A stretch of DNA of 64,000 bases from Ectobius pallidus (taxonomy: Eukaryota; Arthropoda; Insecta; Blattodea; Ectobiidae). Numbering within the stretch: the first letter of the stretch is position 1; every line of letters starts with the position of its first letter. Made by a program: the position numbers and the translations under genes. Under the pieces are notes generated by a model that saw only the letters and a program-made list of their open reading frames with translations, was not told the DNA's origin and did not search any database. The stretch lies in NCBI GenBank assembly GCA_964059195.1, contig CAXKWD010000006.1, forward strand, positions 178,806,825 to 178,870,824. Direction: 5' to 3'. Below are positions 32,482-44,868 of the stretch, in pieces.

Positions 32482-33699
32482 GTCTGATTTCACAATGTTT
32501 ATACAAGTCTTACTGAATGATATGGTCTCTCTGTTCCAGCTGGGAAATGGTGCTTAAATTCATTAAGGGGTAAGTGACTGTGTGTGTTCTATGTTTGGTG
32601 AAACCTTTTAAGCATCCTGTATTCAATGTTGGCATGCACAACTAAATAAACACCCCGGAAACGTACGGCATCAATATGCACTGATTATTACGTCACAAGT
32701 TGCCAGTGAACAGAATAAAAACACATTACTTTATACAACATAACTCGTTTGGAAATTGAAATACTATAAATGCGCATTGATTAAAAACACAATTTCGATT
32801 CGGTACAAGCCAGTTCCTGTGCTTTTATAATGTTCTGATAGATGAGAATCGCTAAGTTAAGCATTTCTTATACCCACCATTGGTGGCATTCGATTCATTT
32901 AGTATGCAGTTGATAAGAAAGTAATTGTTATTTATATAATCCGTTGCATTTTATTAATGGAATACTGTTAAATCATAGTCGTGTATATCTCTCGTCGGAT
33001 AACCTGTGATAAAATGTAAATAACGAGCAGAAAATTAGTTAAAATCTGTAGTGTAAGTTTCTTCTTCTTTTCCCGACTTTGGCCGCATGGAACCTAAGGC
33101 TTTCTGGTTAATCTTTTCTTCTTCATTCTTTCACTTCTGATCTTTTTCTCTTCCCGCTTTGAATGTTTTGATGCAACTCTGTTCCTAAACTCTTTTCTGC
33201 TGTAAGTGTCCAGACACTGTGAGACAATTACCATGTCTTCAGCAAATATCCCTAGAACGATGTGTTTGATTTCTTCATCGAATTTCTCTCAGTGGATCTA
33301 TTATTTTCATATTTAAAAAAAGGAGCAAAGTGTTAAGAAAGTAACCCCACTTTACGGTAAATATACATTCATAACTATGATGTCCTCTTAGAATAACATA
33401 AGAAAGCCTATCATTAATAAATTCTACTTTCTGAATTGCTGTTTTGCGTCGTTGCGTGTAGAATGACATCGTGTGATTCATCAATCAACATATTCAGTAT
33501 TATCAGTAATCTTCAGAATTAAGTAAAATTCTATTTTAATACTTAAAAGACATAAACGCAAAAAAACTTGTAGGCCTATATATTATGCATTACCTGAAAC
33601 TGTCTATTTTCCTTTTTTGCATGCTTTTCCTCAATTCCTTGGTAAATTAGTTATTTTGCTGTAACAAGTGAAAGCGTGCATGTGGTACGAGAGGGCCGT
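32482..33699. other. no supported gene
   Basis: Unassigned AT-rich sequence with only short frames. Confidence 0.5.
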
Positions 33700-33870
33700 G
33701 TCATATGACTGGGGGCATGTGGTCAGCATGCCGAGACCGGAACCGCTTCTTCTTAACCAAATAACTCCTCAATTTGTATCACGAGGCTGAGTGCACCCCG
33801 TTCTAGACCTCCAAGTAGATACGGAGGATCGTAGTCAGCAACGCTAACCACTAAACCGCAGATTATACTC
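33700..33870 (-). repeat. SINE-1 diverged fragment
   Basis: GGCATGTGGTCAGCATGCCGA, ACGAGGCTGAGTGCACCCCG and GTAGTCAGCAACGCTAACCAC follow SINE-1 in order with deletions. The B box is gone. Confidence 0.8.
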
Positions 33871-34436
33871 GAGTTCAAACTAATGTCAAATGTTTCCACT
33901 CCCTGCACAGCTTTCCTCCAGGAGGTAGAGAAATCTGTGATGTGGAGTCACAATAAATATAATTCCAGGTCCGGAATTTCTCAAGATAATTTACGGTAAT
34001 ATTTAACGGTCCGTTCTATATTCATTACTAGATCTTTTTTTTATTTTTTTATTTTTTTTTTAATACAAAAACCGGAATTTAGCTAAGTATTTAGGTTCAC
34101 CATTTGTACAGTAGTTTACAATACATAGGAAATGCTTAAAATATATCCCCGTTTCACAGAATGCACTGGCAATTAATGTTTATATATGATTCACTGAACG
34201 TGGCGTAGGTTATACCGTATCTTTAACACTGCGGAACAGGTTATAATAATACAGCACAGCGAAACCACTTTCAAGCTGTGAAAATACATTAATACTGGGA
34301 CATAAATAAGTAAAGAGTGTTTAAAATGGAATGTAGGCTACTCAATCAAAGTATGACGTAGATTTAATATTAATTTTACCTTCATAGTTGACCATAATGG
34401 CTAGCATTTATTTTTTGTTTCACTGTTATGAATAAA
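33871..34436. other. no supported gene
   Basis: Unassigned. CAATAAATATAATTCCAGGTCCGG near 33950 recurs at 46603, hinting at a shared old repeat. Confidence 0.45.
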
Positions 34437-35031
34437 CCTGGGATTTTAAGGCAAATGCCTATTTTGTTCCTTATGAAGTAACATGAAAATTTCTAAATAT
34501 GAGGATGTTTCATGATAAATCACTTACATTTATATAGTTTTATAGTGCCCTAAATTGCCTATTAAGGCCTTTAGAGCCTATTTTACTGCTTATTTTGTAC
34601 ATGTAAAATAAAATTAAACTTCTGTAACTTTTACAATCATTTAATGGACATCCCTCAATGAAAAGCAGAACAGCAGAGGTGGGTTTTTTCAAAGAATTTG
34701 ATTATTCCAAACAATTTTCGCTAAAGGAATGCTGAATGACGGGAGAGGGGGAGGATTACTGTGTCAAGTCACCAGTGAAAGAACATCTGTTTAAGCGAAT
34801 ATAGTTCGCGATGCCTAATTTTGCAGTTAATTCTGTTAAGAATTTTTTTACCACGTTTCTTGCAGTAAAAACAAGACAACATGTTACAGTTTAAGTGTAT
34901 AATGTAACATTTTAAAGTCTATTTTATGTCTATCTACACATTTTTAAAGCATATTTTAAGTGTCTATTTTCTCTTTTAAAAGCCTATTTTAGGTGCCTAA
35001 AACTACTTTTTTCAGAGCCTAAAATCCCAGG
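34437..35031. mobile_element. TIR element (CCTGGGATTTTA ends)
   Basis: CCTGGGATTTTAAGGC is inverted as GCCTAAAATCCCAGG. Runs of GCCTATTTT near both sides recall the 47.1-kb hAT-like family. No firm duplication was found. Confidence 0.6.
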
Positions 35032-35059
35032 TCTACTTATGAAATATTGATTGAATGAA

Positions 35060-35215
35060 TCGCGAATATTGTAACTCAACACTATGATACCGATCAAATT
35101 GCATCGGGACAGTGAATGGCTTCGAACCAGCGACATTGGGATGAGTTATCGCCGCGCCGGATAGAGCTACATGACATCGACCTTCACTGAGGTCATTTCC
35201 ATTAAACATCTGCAA
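35060..35215. repeat. tRNA-like SINE fragment
   Basis: The plus strand carries ATGTAGCTCTATCCGG (reverse of pol III A-box-like) and CTGGTTCGAAGCCATTC, B-box like. A single degraded copy; orientation uncertain. Confidence 0.35.
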
Positions 35216-35316
35216 AGGGTTAACTGGCCGAGACTCTTGTGGGGCTTCTTGTTAATTCAACTCTCATATGGCCATAAACGAACCTTGCCCAAACCATCAA
35301 TAAACAATTAAAACGA

Positions 35317-36370
35317 TTCAAGAGCTTTTAGGAAAAACAACCATCGTCCAAAAACCAAATTTTTCAGTAGAAGCAAAAAAACTTTCTCCATATTTAAAAT
35401 TTATTGTATATTTGAGTAAACATATATACAAATATTTTGATGTAATAATTTTCCTTTATGTGAAACTTCAGTGCCCTGAAACCAGACCTGAAAGCTGAAG
35501 AGACATGGACAATGGCTGTTTTTGCCAACAAATTTTAATCCACGATCTAAGAATTTTTTAAGAATGCAAAGAAAAAATATAAAATCAAATAATAAACAAG
35601 AAAAATGTTATTCAAATTCTTAATTGTAAACACGTCACACTATTAATGTTATTGAAAGATATCAGTATTACAGTCTGATTTAAACAACCTGCGACTAGTG
35701 ACAGGGTATGGAAGGGTATGTTTTCATGGTTTTTCTTAAGATAAGCGAGATGTTTGCATTTTGGAGTGATGCTAAACAGCTGACTGAAGCTCTAATACAA
35801 GTAATACTGCGTAATACAGCGCAGTTTTCCCACTTTTCCACTTCAAGTGGACTGTTAAAAGTCGCAGGTTGTTTAAATCAGACTGTAGCTCTTGTATGAG
35901 CTAGGATGTTTATGGATCCTCGATTCTACTGCTGTTATCATCAGAGGTTGACACAGCCTAAAGCAATGGATGTAGTCTGACCCATTTTATGTGAATAGTA
36001 GGTCAATCTGTGAAATTGTAAGGGGTAGATAATATATTAAATTTGTACTGTGTATCCATACTCATGGGCCAACTACATTAAATCAAGGATGTGGATTATT
36101 ATAGTAGCATAGTGTTGGTGGGGGTGGCAATAACTTCTTCATTTGCCCCCCCCCCCCTTTGACAAAATTTCTGCGGACGTCGCCCAGAAAATATGCATTT
36201 GTTCGATTTTCATCGTTAATTTATACACATCAGAATTTTCCAAATGCGCAAATCATGCACTGAACCTGGCCAAGTAGGGAATGACCAGTAGGTTGTAGCA
36301 CCCAACGACACAGAAAATTCAATTTTCAAACTTTGGACTAAGGTTGTTTTTGCTAAAAGCTCTTCGATTG
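35317..36370. mobile_element. TIR element containing a Tc1-like MITE
   Basis: TTCAAGAGCTTTTAGGAAAA at the left is matched by the inverse of TTTTTGCTAAAAGCTCTTCG at the right. The similarity runs about 45 bp through AACAACC and GTCCAAA. The interior is non-coding and is interrupted by 35671-35885. Confidence 0.55.
35669..35887. mobile_element. Tc1-like MITE (215 bp), TA target
   Basis: The element 35671-35885 has 26-bp perfect inverted ends starting CAGTCTGATTTAAACAACC and is flanked by TA on both sides. CAGT ends and TA duplication are Tc1 features. There is no transposase. Confidence 0.9.
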
Positions 36371-36899
36371 ATAACACAGACCAACAGCCATTTTGGTGCC
36401 TTAGAACTTATACTTTTTCTTGGGTATATTTAGGTCACTGATGCCAAATGTGCTATTAGTTTTGTGAGATATAGTATTATGCATATTATTCCATTTTACG
36501 TTTGATATAAATAAAAAACAGTGCCTATTTTTAGCTTCTAAATCATGTGAAGAAAAAAGCAACACACTAACATTACATTAACATTACAATAACAATATAA
36601 CATGGGGTCTTTTAAAACACTGATATTATCACATATTGTACGGTCGTTTATGACTTATGAGGGTCAAAAATACATTTTTCGTCCTACGTGTCCAAAGTAT
36701 GGTCAAGAACCTTCACTAGCTATATTATCAAGCAAGATTTTGTTTCGCTAGACAAAGAGTTCACGAATAAAATCTATAAAAGTAGAGCTAGTAGAGAAAA
36801 ACTGTTTACATATTTGGAATAAGCACACTAAATATGGCCAAAATCCGGTAAATCATCTGAGACACCAAACAAAAAGTTCTATTTTGTTGGACTGTGTAA
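36371..36899. other. no supported gene
   Basis: Unassigned. It contains AACATTACATTAACATTAC short repeats near 36570. Confidence 0.5.
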
Positions 36900-37270
36900 T
36901 GAAATAGCCAAAAGTCCGGCTTTGGGACGCATTTTACGATTAAACACATCAGATCCGAGTTCCTTGCCCCCCCCCCGTTCAAATCATTCAATGTTTTCCC
37001 ATTTGGGCCCGTTTTCTGTCGACCTAAGTAAAAAAAAACACGTCAGTTCGTAATGTTATAAATAAATGAATAAAAAATCGAAGAGATCAACAAATTGTTT
37101 CTTCCCCGGTTGTTATGGCAGCAGAACAAGGCCATCTGCTAGTAATTCCAGAATCGATGTATATTAGCCAATACTGGTAATTCTGTAGCGGAAAAATTCA
37201 TTTTTTCACTCATGACTCGCGAACGAAAGCGAAAATTAAAAATCCTCTGTCCATTCTTATCAATGGGATA
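36900..37270 (-). repeat. Helitron-family fragment
   Basis: Inverted family blocks: CGATTAAACACATCAGATCC, CATTTGGGCCCG, TTGTTATGGCAGCAGAACAAGG and CTCGCGAACGAAAGCG. They match 53100-53700 and 63000-63370. The 3' CTAG end is not present in this orientation. Confidence 0.55.
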
Positions 37271-37979
37271 CCTGGGCCGTGCAGGCTAGCGACGAGATCT
37301 AATAATAAACCACGCGAGAGAATTATGAAATCTGCGGTCCGTTGCCAACATGAGGGATAAATCCAGGGAAATATTTTGCTCAACGCGTGTCAGTACTGTA
37401 TTTGTAAAGCATGCAATATTGCGGAAATTCATTAAAAACGTTAATTTGAAAAGTTTATAATAGCATTCAGCATTCTTTTTGTGAAAGCAGAGGAATAAAT
37501 TATCAAACAGCTAGGCCATAAATACAGAACCCTGAAATAAAAAAATATTACATCATATTTCTGTTGAAAAGGGAACTGGAGAGCGAAAATTCTGATTTTA
37601 TTGTTCTTTTCACCACAAGCAGCCGTAGACCTAGACCTGTGTGTGTGTCCCGCATTGCGGGATTACGTGTTCGTTCTTGGCCACTATAATCACCAAGCGC
37701 AAGATATTGTTTCCTATGGCTACATGTCGTGTCGATGCGGTTACTTTAATTATTCATTTGTTAATTTTCTTGTAAAAGTAAAAAAAAAAAAAAAATTGAA
37801 CGAGAGCTTAAGCTAACGTCACGTGACTGGTGTTGTGCGCATGCATCAGATTCTTGTAAACAGAAGAAACCTCATAATTATAGTAAACTTGAGGTGTATT
37901 GCAACAACCATGATACACATCCATGCATAGGTTGGAATCTTAGCACTTATGGAAGACACCCAAGAGAAACTGCAGCCTT
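37271..37979. other. no supported gene; ACGTCACGTGAC motif
   Basis: A 71-codon frame ending in a poly-Lys tract is not convincing. AACGTCACGTGACTGG (37815-37830) combines CRE-like and E-box cores, and GTGCGCATGCATC follows, but there is no downstream gene signal. Confidence 0.3.
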
Positions 37980-37984
37980 TTGCT

Positions 37985-39300
37985 ATAATAATAAATTATT
38001 ATGATATTCCTAATAATGCACTGTATTACGTGTTAGTGTTAAAATGAGAGAAATAACATGAAATTGTTGTATTAATGAATTTCATTCCGAGAGTGGGAAT
38101 ATATGAAAGAAAGTATTTCGTAAAAGGTCCGCCTTTAAACCGTTGTGTTCTGCTGTAGTCATATTTTATTAACGGCATATTTGTGACAGATTTTAAATGT
38201 TGTGTATATTTCTGTTAATTCAAACATTTATAAGAGCGAGGCAGACACATTGGTTTTTGTTTACTTCAGATTTCTTTCTTAGAATGGTCAGAGTATAAGT
38301 GAACGTTTTGCGAACCGATTGTACAATAATTGCCTAATGTTTTCGGAACTGATTGTATAATATTGAAGCGACGTTTCACTTGATTAGTTTTCAACTTAAA
38401 GTCTGTTGCATTGATATATATATTATCTTTTTTTTAGTTTTGAATTGTAATTTATACGACCTTTACGATATTTCATAATTCAGGTAAAATATTAAAATTA
38501 CTTAAGGGGGAACATACAGCTTTGGATGCTTAAAAATAGGTGAAGTTCAATATTTTTTTCTCAGCAATGAATTGTTCTGTAGCCTTGTAATCTGGCATGC
38601 TCTATATTGACTAGTTCTACAATTACATACTATTTTCAAAATAAATTTAACTATTACAGTTAATGGGTAATTTTCGTTACAAAATGGCAGCCTAATTTTG
38701 TGCACTCACCTGCCGTTTCCCTCATAACTCAAACATTTATTGACATATTGCAGTTAAATTTTGTATGCAAGTATATTTGATATTAGTGAACAACACTGTC
38801 TGGAATCATTGATGTAACTTTAACAGTTTATTTAAAAAATAAAAATTAAAAATAATAATAATCTAAAAATTTCTAAAAATAGTGATGAATTATTTTTTTA
38901 GATATTTATATTGCAGATAATCCAAAGATTCTATATTATATTGTTCATGTGACAGAAAAAAGAATCAGTCAAATGTTCATATTTATGAAAATTATCACAG
39001 AAACGGCACTTCAATTTGGCTGCCATTTTGTAATGATAATTACCCATTAACTGTAACAGTTAAATTAATTCTAAAAATAGTATGCAATTGTAGAACTAGT
39101 TAACATAGAGCATAGGCTATAGAACAATTCATTGCTTGAGAAAGAAAAATAATGAAACTTGGCCTATTTTCCAGCATCGAAAGCAGAATGTCCCGCCTTA
39201 AACGATAGAGCATATTTCGTCTTCTGATAAAGCATTAACTTCCGGACAATGTTGTTATAGCAAACTGCAACACTGTCCAGTTTGCCTGGGAAGTTACTTT
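37985..39300 (+). repeat. large repeat P, copy 1
   Basis: TAATAATGCACT near 38013, GTTTTGCGAACCGATTGTAC near 38310, CTAATGTTTTCGGAACTGAT and ACGATAGAGCATA near 39201 recur in the same order at 42267-43000. Copy 1 is interrupted by a TTAA foldback. Confidence 0.8.
38502..39201. mobile_element. TTAA-target foldback element (692 bp)
   Basis: TTAA at 38502-38505 and 39198-39201 flank an element that is an inverted repeat over almost its whole length (for example AGCAATGAATTGTTCT and inverse AGAACAATTCATTGCT; CAGTTAATGGGTAATTTTCG). The ends are GGGGGAACATA and its eroded inverse. Copy 2 of repeat P has a single TTAA at the same place (about 42900), proving insertion. TTAA targeting is the piggyBac habit. 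Relatives are at 48047-50220 and 63907 onward. Confidence 0.88.
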
Positions 39301-39301
39301 A

Positions 39302-40553
39302 TTTTGTAACATCACATGGGCGGATTTCCGGAAACACACCTAAGTTCATTGATGATGTGAAAGGCACAGGAAGCATTGAGACCGCACCCTCATACTGCGC
39401 GTTATTCCACGTCTACATAACATCTAATACACGCCGCTTATTGTGATCAGCTTATCTGGTAATATTACCTAGGTAATTAATTGATAACAGTAGCCGAATG
39501 TTATTTATTCATACATAAGCTAATACACTACAAAAGACAATTAAAAGCTATTTATTCATAAGATAATACGTAACTGTGAATCATTGAACCACTCATAATA
39601 GACTATTTTCCCCTTTAGGAGTCCATTAACAAATACTCCATACTCAGTTACGAGTATTTTTCTATCTGTGCTGAACACCGCGTAGCAAAACATCTAACGC
39701 CTGTCTGTTCAGGTCTTTTCATTTTACACTAGCCATCACTGCATGTCAACACTGTTATTTTCATAAAACAAAAGCTGCAGCTTAACTGTGGGGTGAAACA
39801 TGTTAGGGAAAGTTAGGTAATGCCACCCCCTCGAACATGTCATCCTGTGAGCTGGAATAATACGCTACATTCTAATAAAACACAATAAAGTTGAGTTAGA
39901 AACAAAACCCTTAAAAACAAAATTTTGAATGACGTACAGTACCAAAAATAAAGTCGAAAAAGTCGAAAAAGTGATAACATAAACCGAATCTTTGATCACA
40001 ATAAACAGCCTTTTTTCAATGTATCAGGATTAATCCGTAGGAGACATTACCCGATTGATAACATTATCCGCGATTACATTAAGCGGCGTTCAGTGTATAT
40101 TCAATGCCTCCTATTACCGTAACAAGACAGTATTCAAGGTGGCCTTGCTCGGTTGCTCATTTGTTTACGATTCGCAATTTATTCTGCACATTTACAATCT
40201 GTTCAGAATGGTATAAATGACACAGTAATGATATTGGAGTCACTGAATCGGAATGCCAATTTATTGAGGAATGGGATGATTGTTTAGGCGTTGCTGCTAT
40301 CGAATGCTGTACTAGGTGATGTCTTCTTTAATGGTAGGGATGTCCAAATCGTAGCATTCTGAAGATGGCTTTATTACGTTCTTGTAAAGGTTAACTTTAG
40401 CTGAGATTGCTTATTTAATAAGCGGTACAATTGTTTAAACTTTAGTTTGGCTTCTTGTGATGTCTACAGGTTAGATGTTCATACAGTTTTGTATTTGGGT
40501 CAGGTACCTTCTGAAGATGTGACACGAAGATTGGCGACAAATTTATCTTATTT
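39302..40553. other. no supported gene
   Basis: Unassigned AT-rich sequence with no frame above threshold. Confidence 0.5.
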
Positions 40554-40685
40554 TTAAGGGGAGTTTACATTAAGAAATTTTCACTTTTCGCGATTTTCTC
40601 GAAAACGGCTCTAACGATTTTCTTTAAATTTTGTACATGGAGTGCTTACACCAAGAGCTAAAACTGTTTGTAAAAAGTCTTGCCT
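40554..40685 (+). repeat. T2 dispersed repeat, TTAA start
   Basis: TTAAGGGGAGTTTACATTAA begins the copy. CGATTTTCTCGAAAACGG and ACCAAGAGCTAAAACTG follow. This gives the clearest TTAA-GGGGA end of the family. Confidence 0.7.
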
Positions 40686-41109
40686 GGTGAACAACTCAAT
40701 ACGCGGACATTCACGGCCTCTTATTCTATATCAATACGTGAAGTGAGAAAGATGTATTGATGGCCATGCTCTGAATAAAGAAATATGTGAGGGGAATTTT
40801 CTATAAATTTCGGATATTATTCTTAACGGCGGAAAGTTCAATAAATGTTTCAAGTCACTTTTTTTTTTAAAGTTTGTCCATACCTGCGTTTTTAGTCGCA
40901 GCATTCAAAGAAGAGGCTATAAGGTATTTATATCATAATTAGCATACAATTGTGTCTTGCGATTCTGTACAAGGATATGTGAATACTTCTAACTTTTATT
41001 TCGACAGAGGAAGTTACGTGCGTTTCACATTTTTTTTCCTTCTTTAACTTCACTCGAAGAGAAAGGTTTCTTAGGCGGAGGTGGAGCAGAAGATTCGAAA
41101 ATAGTTGCT
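40686..41109. other. no supported gene
   Basis: Nothing recognised. Confidence 0.5.
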
Positions 41110-41533
41110 AGATGTTTTTACATAGGTGAATATGAAGGGGATCATGAATACACACCTAAATGGGAAAACATTCAATGGTTTGGGAGCTCGAATCAGAGCT
41201 CTGTTTTCCCCGGGCGGCGCACTTTAATCGTGAAATGTAGGCCTACCTCGAAATTATTAATCGTTTTAATTGTTTATGCATTATTTGGGTAAGGTTCATG
41301 AATCTGTGAATCTTTTAATCGTTTCATTTCCAATCTGTAGCCCAGATGGCAGCACAAGATTCGTTTTGTTCGTTTAATTATTTATATTTATCATGTAAAA
41401 CAGTACGATTAAAAATAAAATTATATAATTCCTGTAATTTACGTAAAAACGATGTCAGTGTAAATAAGTATAAGTATTTCTGTTAAAGAAATGATTTAAA
41501 TAAAACATGTAGGAGTTGTAGGGCACCTGCTAG
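41110..41533 (+). mobile_element. Helitron-family copy with 3' end
   Basis: TACACACCTAAATGGGAAAA, GGGAGCTCGAATCAGAGCTC and TTTTCCCCGGGCGGCGC lead to GGGCACCTGCTAG|T at 41521-41534. The last 100 bp match the ADI1-intron copy. 5' truncated or unbounded. Confidence 0.6.
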
Positions 41534-41721
41534 TGAAATATTCTAATAATAACGTACAATAAATAAGTAGGCTGTTTAGAAATGCTAGGGACGTGCGTTG
41601 CTATAAATACCCTCAACTGTATTGCTTCAGAGATCTGAGAGCTCGTAGTGGCTTTATCCATTGCCTCCCGAATGTTTTCGTAATTATTAGGGCCCGGAAG
41701 TTTATGATAATCATATTTTAA

Positions 41722-42269
41722 TAAAATCAGGTAAACTGATGGAACAAAGTGCCAGTATGTTTTTGTTTAATCAGTTATGATTGCAGTTATGATATGCAGA
41801 ATATAAAAAAAGAAAGTCAAATTGGCCGGTTTCGGGATTTGAACCATGGAACTCCAGAATGTGAGGCCAAGACGTTACCATCTCGGCCACCTGGGTCAGT
41901 TTAACGGTCTAGTTGAATAAGCGCATGTAAAGCAATAGTGTTATTTGTCATAGCTAACTGTATTTTAATTTCCAAAGCCTTATAAGATCACAGTAAAACA
42001 ATTGACTATGTTGTCATGATAACTTATTTGCATTTCATAAATTCTTTCGAATACGTATATTACCATAAAATAGGCACTAAATTGGGCATCACTCCGGTAT
42101 TGATCAACCGATTTGGTCCAATATCAATAGGCTTCTTCCCATGTGTATACCAAGTTTCATGAAAATCCGATCAAGCGTATTTGAGTTATGGCGCGTTCAG
42201 ACACACAGACGGACAGATATTTTTCGACCCCACACACAATCTCATAAAGTACCATACTGGCACTTAATA
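41722..42269 (+). repeat. R1 family copy C, one unit
   Basis: A complete-looking R1 with both ends and the tRNA-like block (41820-41900) but only one internal unit (about 42068-42190). ACACACAGACGGACAGATA and CATACTGGCACTTAATA follow. It lies at the edge of repeat P copy 2. Copy 1 near 38013 lacks it. Confidence 0.88.
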
Positions 42270-43070
42270 ATGCACTCTATCACATGCCAGTGTTAAAATT
42301 GATGGTTTCATTTTGCATATTTTGTGACTTTGGTGATCATAATTGCTTCATGTTAAAATATTTGTGCATATTTTATAAATTTGTCACATTTTAACGACAT
42401 ATTTCTGTCAACTTTAAATATTGTGCATATCTCTGTTAATTCATATTTTGTTAAGTGAATGTTTTGCGAACCGACTGTACAATAATTGACAGTGCACAGC
42501 CTAATGTTTTCGGAACTGATTGTATAATAGCGACGTTTCATTTCCTAATAATTTGTTGCATTGGTTTTTTTTAAAGAAGTTTTGTAATGTAATTTGTACA
42601 ACTTCAACTATTTTTTTCTAATTGAAGCTTTTACTCTTATAAGGGTCTAAGTGCCAAAATCATGATTGTGTAGAAAACATGACATAGACCCACAGAAAGA
42701 TGTGCCGGAGATAGACCCAGCGTTATATCTTGCAATTTATTGCCTTTCCCTGGACCTTGGACCCCTCTGAAATCCATTGGTCTGGGTTCATAGATCCATT
42801 TAAAATTATCAGCTGAAAAATCACGATTTTGGCTCTTAGACCCTTATAAAAGTAAACGCTTCAATTTATAATGTAATTTGGGTAAAGTATTAAAATGATT
42901 TAAATGATAGAGCATACTTCATTGTTTCCGGAGCATATTTTAAAGCATAATTCGTCTTTTGGCAGACCATTAATTCCGGGGCTTGGTTATGAAGCAAAGA
43001 ACAGAGTAAAGCAGACGACATAAGCCGTTATTGGCCGGATCACATCTTGAAGTCTGAGGTGGGCCTAACT
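42267..43070 (+). repeat. large repeat P, copy 2 (empty TTAA site)
   Basis: Parallels 38013-39300. At about 42890-42910 it reads AAAATGATTTAAATGATAGAG, where copy 1 has the foldback between two TTAAs. A separate MITE (42621-42865) is unique to copy 2. Confidence 0.82.
42621..42865. mobile_element. MITE (245 bp)
   Basis: ATTGAAGCTTTTACTCTTAT at the left is inverted at the right (ATAAAAGTAAACGCTTCAAT). The similarity runs about 47 bp with few changes, through AAGGGTCTAAG and GCCAAAATC. It is absent from repeat P copy 1. Confidence 0.8.
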
Positions 43071-43220
43071 TTCCCCTGTGATTGACTTGTGTAAATGTTC
43101 AATATTTGTATAAGCAATCATGCCAGGGCTCTAAGTTTGAAGTCTGCGAGGAAAATTTCTGGGGAATAATTCGTTTCCGTAAACGACAGAGGAAATGATA
43201 CGGACATGTCAATAGTAAAA

Positions 43221-43673
43221 TAAAATTAGGTAAACTGATGTAGGGCTTACGAAAAAACAAAGGTCTAAAATTTTATAAGCATGTGTGAAGGAATATGTGG
43301 CTAGTGTTAATTGTCAAAGCTTCCAAAGCCGTTTATGAACACTGTAAAACACCATGTTGTCACGATGACTGATTTGCATTTGATAAATTCTTTCTAATAA
43401 ATTACCAAATAGGCACTAAATTGGGCATTACTCCGGTACCGGTGAACCGATTTGGTCCAATATCAATATACTTCTTCCCATGGACATTGTAAATGTGTAT
43501 ACCAAGTTTCATAAAAATCCGGTAAAGCGTATTTGAGTTACCGCGTCTTTAAAATATACATACCAAGTTTCATGAAAAGCCGATGAAGCGTATATGAGTT
43601 ATCGCGCGTACAGACACACGGACAGACATTTTCCCATCCCCTACACATTCTCATAAAGTACTGGCAATTAATA
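43221..43673 (+). repeat. R1 family copy D, two partial units
   Basis: TAAAATTAGGTAAACTGATG start, no intact tRNA-like block, a unit at about 43410-43560 and a second half unit, CAGACACACGGACAGAC, then CTGGCAATTAATA. Confidence 0.82.
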
Positions 43674-44159
43674 ATGTGACTTTTACGCTACAAGTTAGCA
43701 ACACCGCCGCTAGAATACGTACCATGACCGTACAGGACTCCATAACGCACAACAAATAACCTTAACCGAAATAAAACATTCAGTGTGGGCGAACCGACTG
43801 TGCTATAGTGAATATTAGTAAAGTTTCAGCGAACATATACAGGGTGCATTTAGTTTAGTGTACAGCATATTAAAAATGATGTTCAAAATATTCATTAGTC
43901 ACCAGGAACGAAAGAGGTCCCAACATAGAACCTTGAGTTAAGTTAAATGACCAGTGCTGCGTGTTGAAGGCGTGCGCATTGCTGAAGTGGTGGTACGGGA
44001 AGCTTTCAAATTGATTAACAGGATGCGGGTTCTAATCCCACACTCTCCACTCTGACCCTTCTTATGGGATTCTCACTCCAGCCAAGAATAGCAATAACAC
44101 ACTGCCCAGTATTAGAGTTGGTATATTCTATACAACGCAATGTCTCTCTGTTTATGTGC
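43674..44159. other. no supported gene; lone element ends
   Basis: TACAGGGTGCATTTAG at 43839 resembles the ends near 13096 and 30446. GCGGGTTCTAATCCCAC (44025-44041) is B-box-like. No complete element. Confidence 0.4.
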
Positions 44160-44868
44160 GATGCCCAGCCAAATCTACAGCACGCAGAGATCTGAAACGT
44201 TGAACATATATGGACTGAAGGGTGGCCGAATGCACCTCGAAGCCGGATTTTTAATTTTGGCTTTCGTTCGCGAGTTATGAGAGAAAAACTGGCAGAAATC
44301 ATGCATTTTTGTTCGCTATCCAAGCATCAGTTTTCAGTAATACATATCGTTTGTCATATCAGTTGTAGGTGGCTTTACCTTCTTTTGTTTTGTTGTTTTT
44401 GTTTTTTTGTTTGTTTGTTTGTTTGTTTGTTTGTTTGTTTGTTTTTTTTTGTCATGATTTGGAAATAAAAGCATCGCTTCGTTTTATAAGCCTACCCTGG
44501 TCGATTCATTTGTTTATAATGCCAAGGTCCGCAGATATATGAAATTTTCAACGTAGTCGGAAGAGGAATAATGATTATAGGCCTAAATGGACGACAAACA
44601 TCGATCAATTTGGATGGAACTCACTATGCAGGGGTTTTCTGGGCCAGAGAACTCGAATATGAGGTCTTTTTCCCCGGGGGCGCTTTTTAATCGTGGAATG
44701 CACTGTAAAGCAGGAATTTTAGTAGTTTTTTTGTAATTATTAATAGTTTAGTTTATCAACGATTCACGTGTAAGTGTTAAAGAATGTAATGTTTTAAGTA
44801 TGTTGCTCTTAATTTTTAATTTCTGAATAATTACCGCGGGAGAAGCTGTGAGCACCTGCTACTTTATG
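44160..44868 (+). repeat. Helitron-family copy, decayed end
   Basis: CACCTCGAAGCCGGATTTTT, GCTTTCGTTCGCGAGTTATG, GGGGTTTTCTGGGCCAGAGA and GGTCTTTTTCCCCGGG are in family order. It ends GAGCACCTGCTAC, with the CTAG changed. A GTTT microsatellite (about 44398-44442) has expanded inside it and produces a Phe-Val-Cys-Leu ORF that is not real. Confidence 0.55.
44398..44442. repeat. (GTTT)n microsatellite
   Basis: Ten or so GTTT units. Confidence 0.95.

Noticed and set aside
44277..44468. Hydrophobic ORF with repeated FVCL
   Set aside because: Encoded by a GTTT microsatellite.
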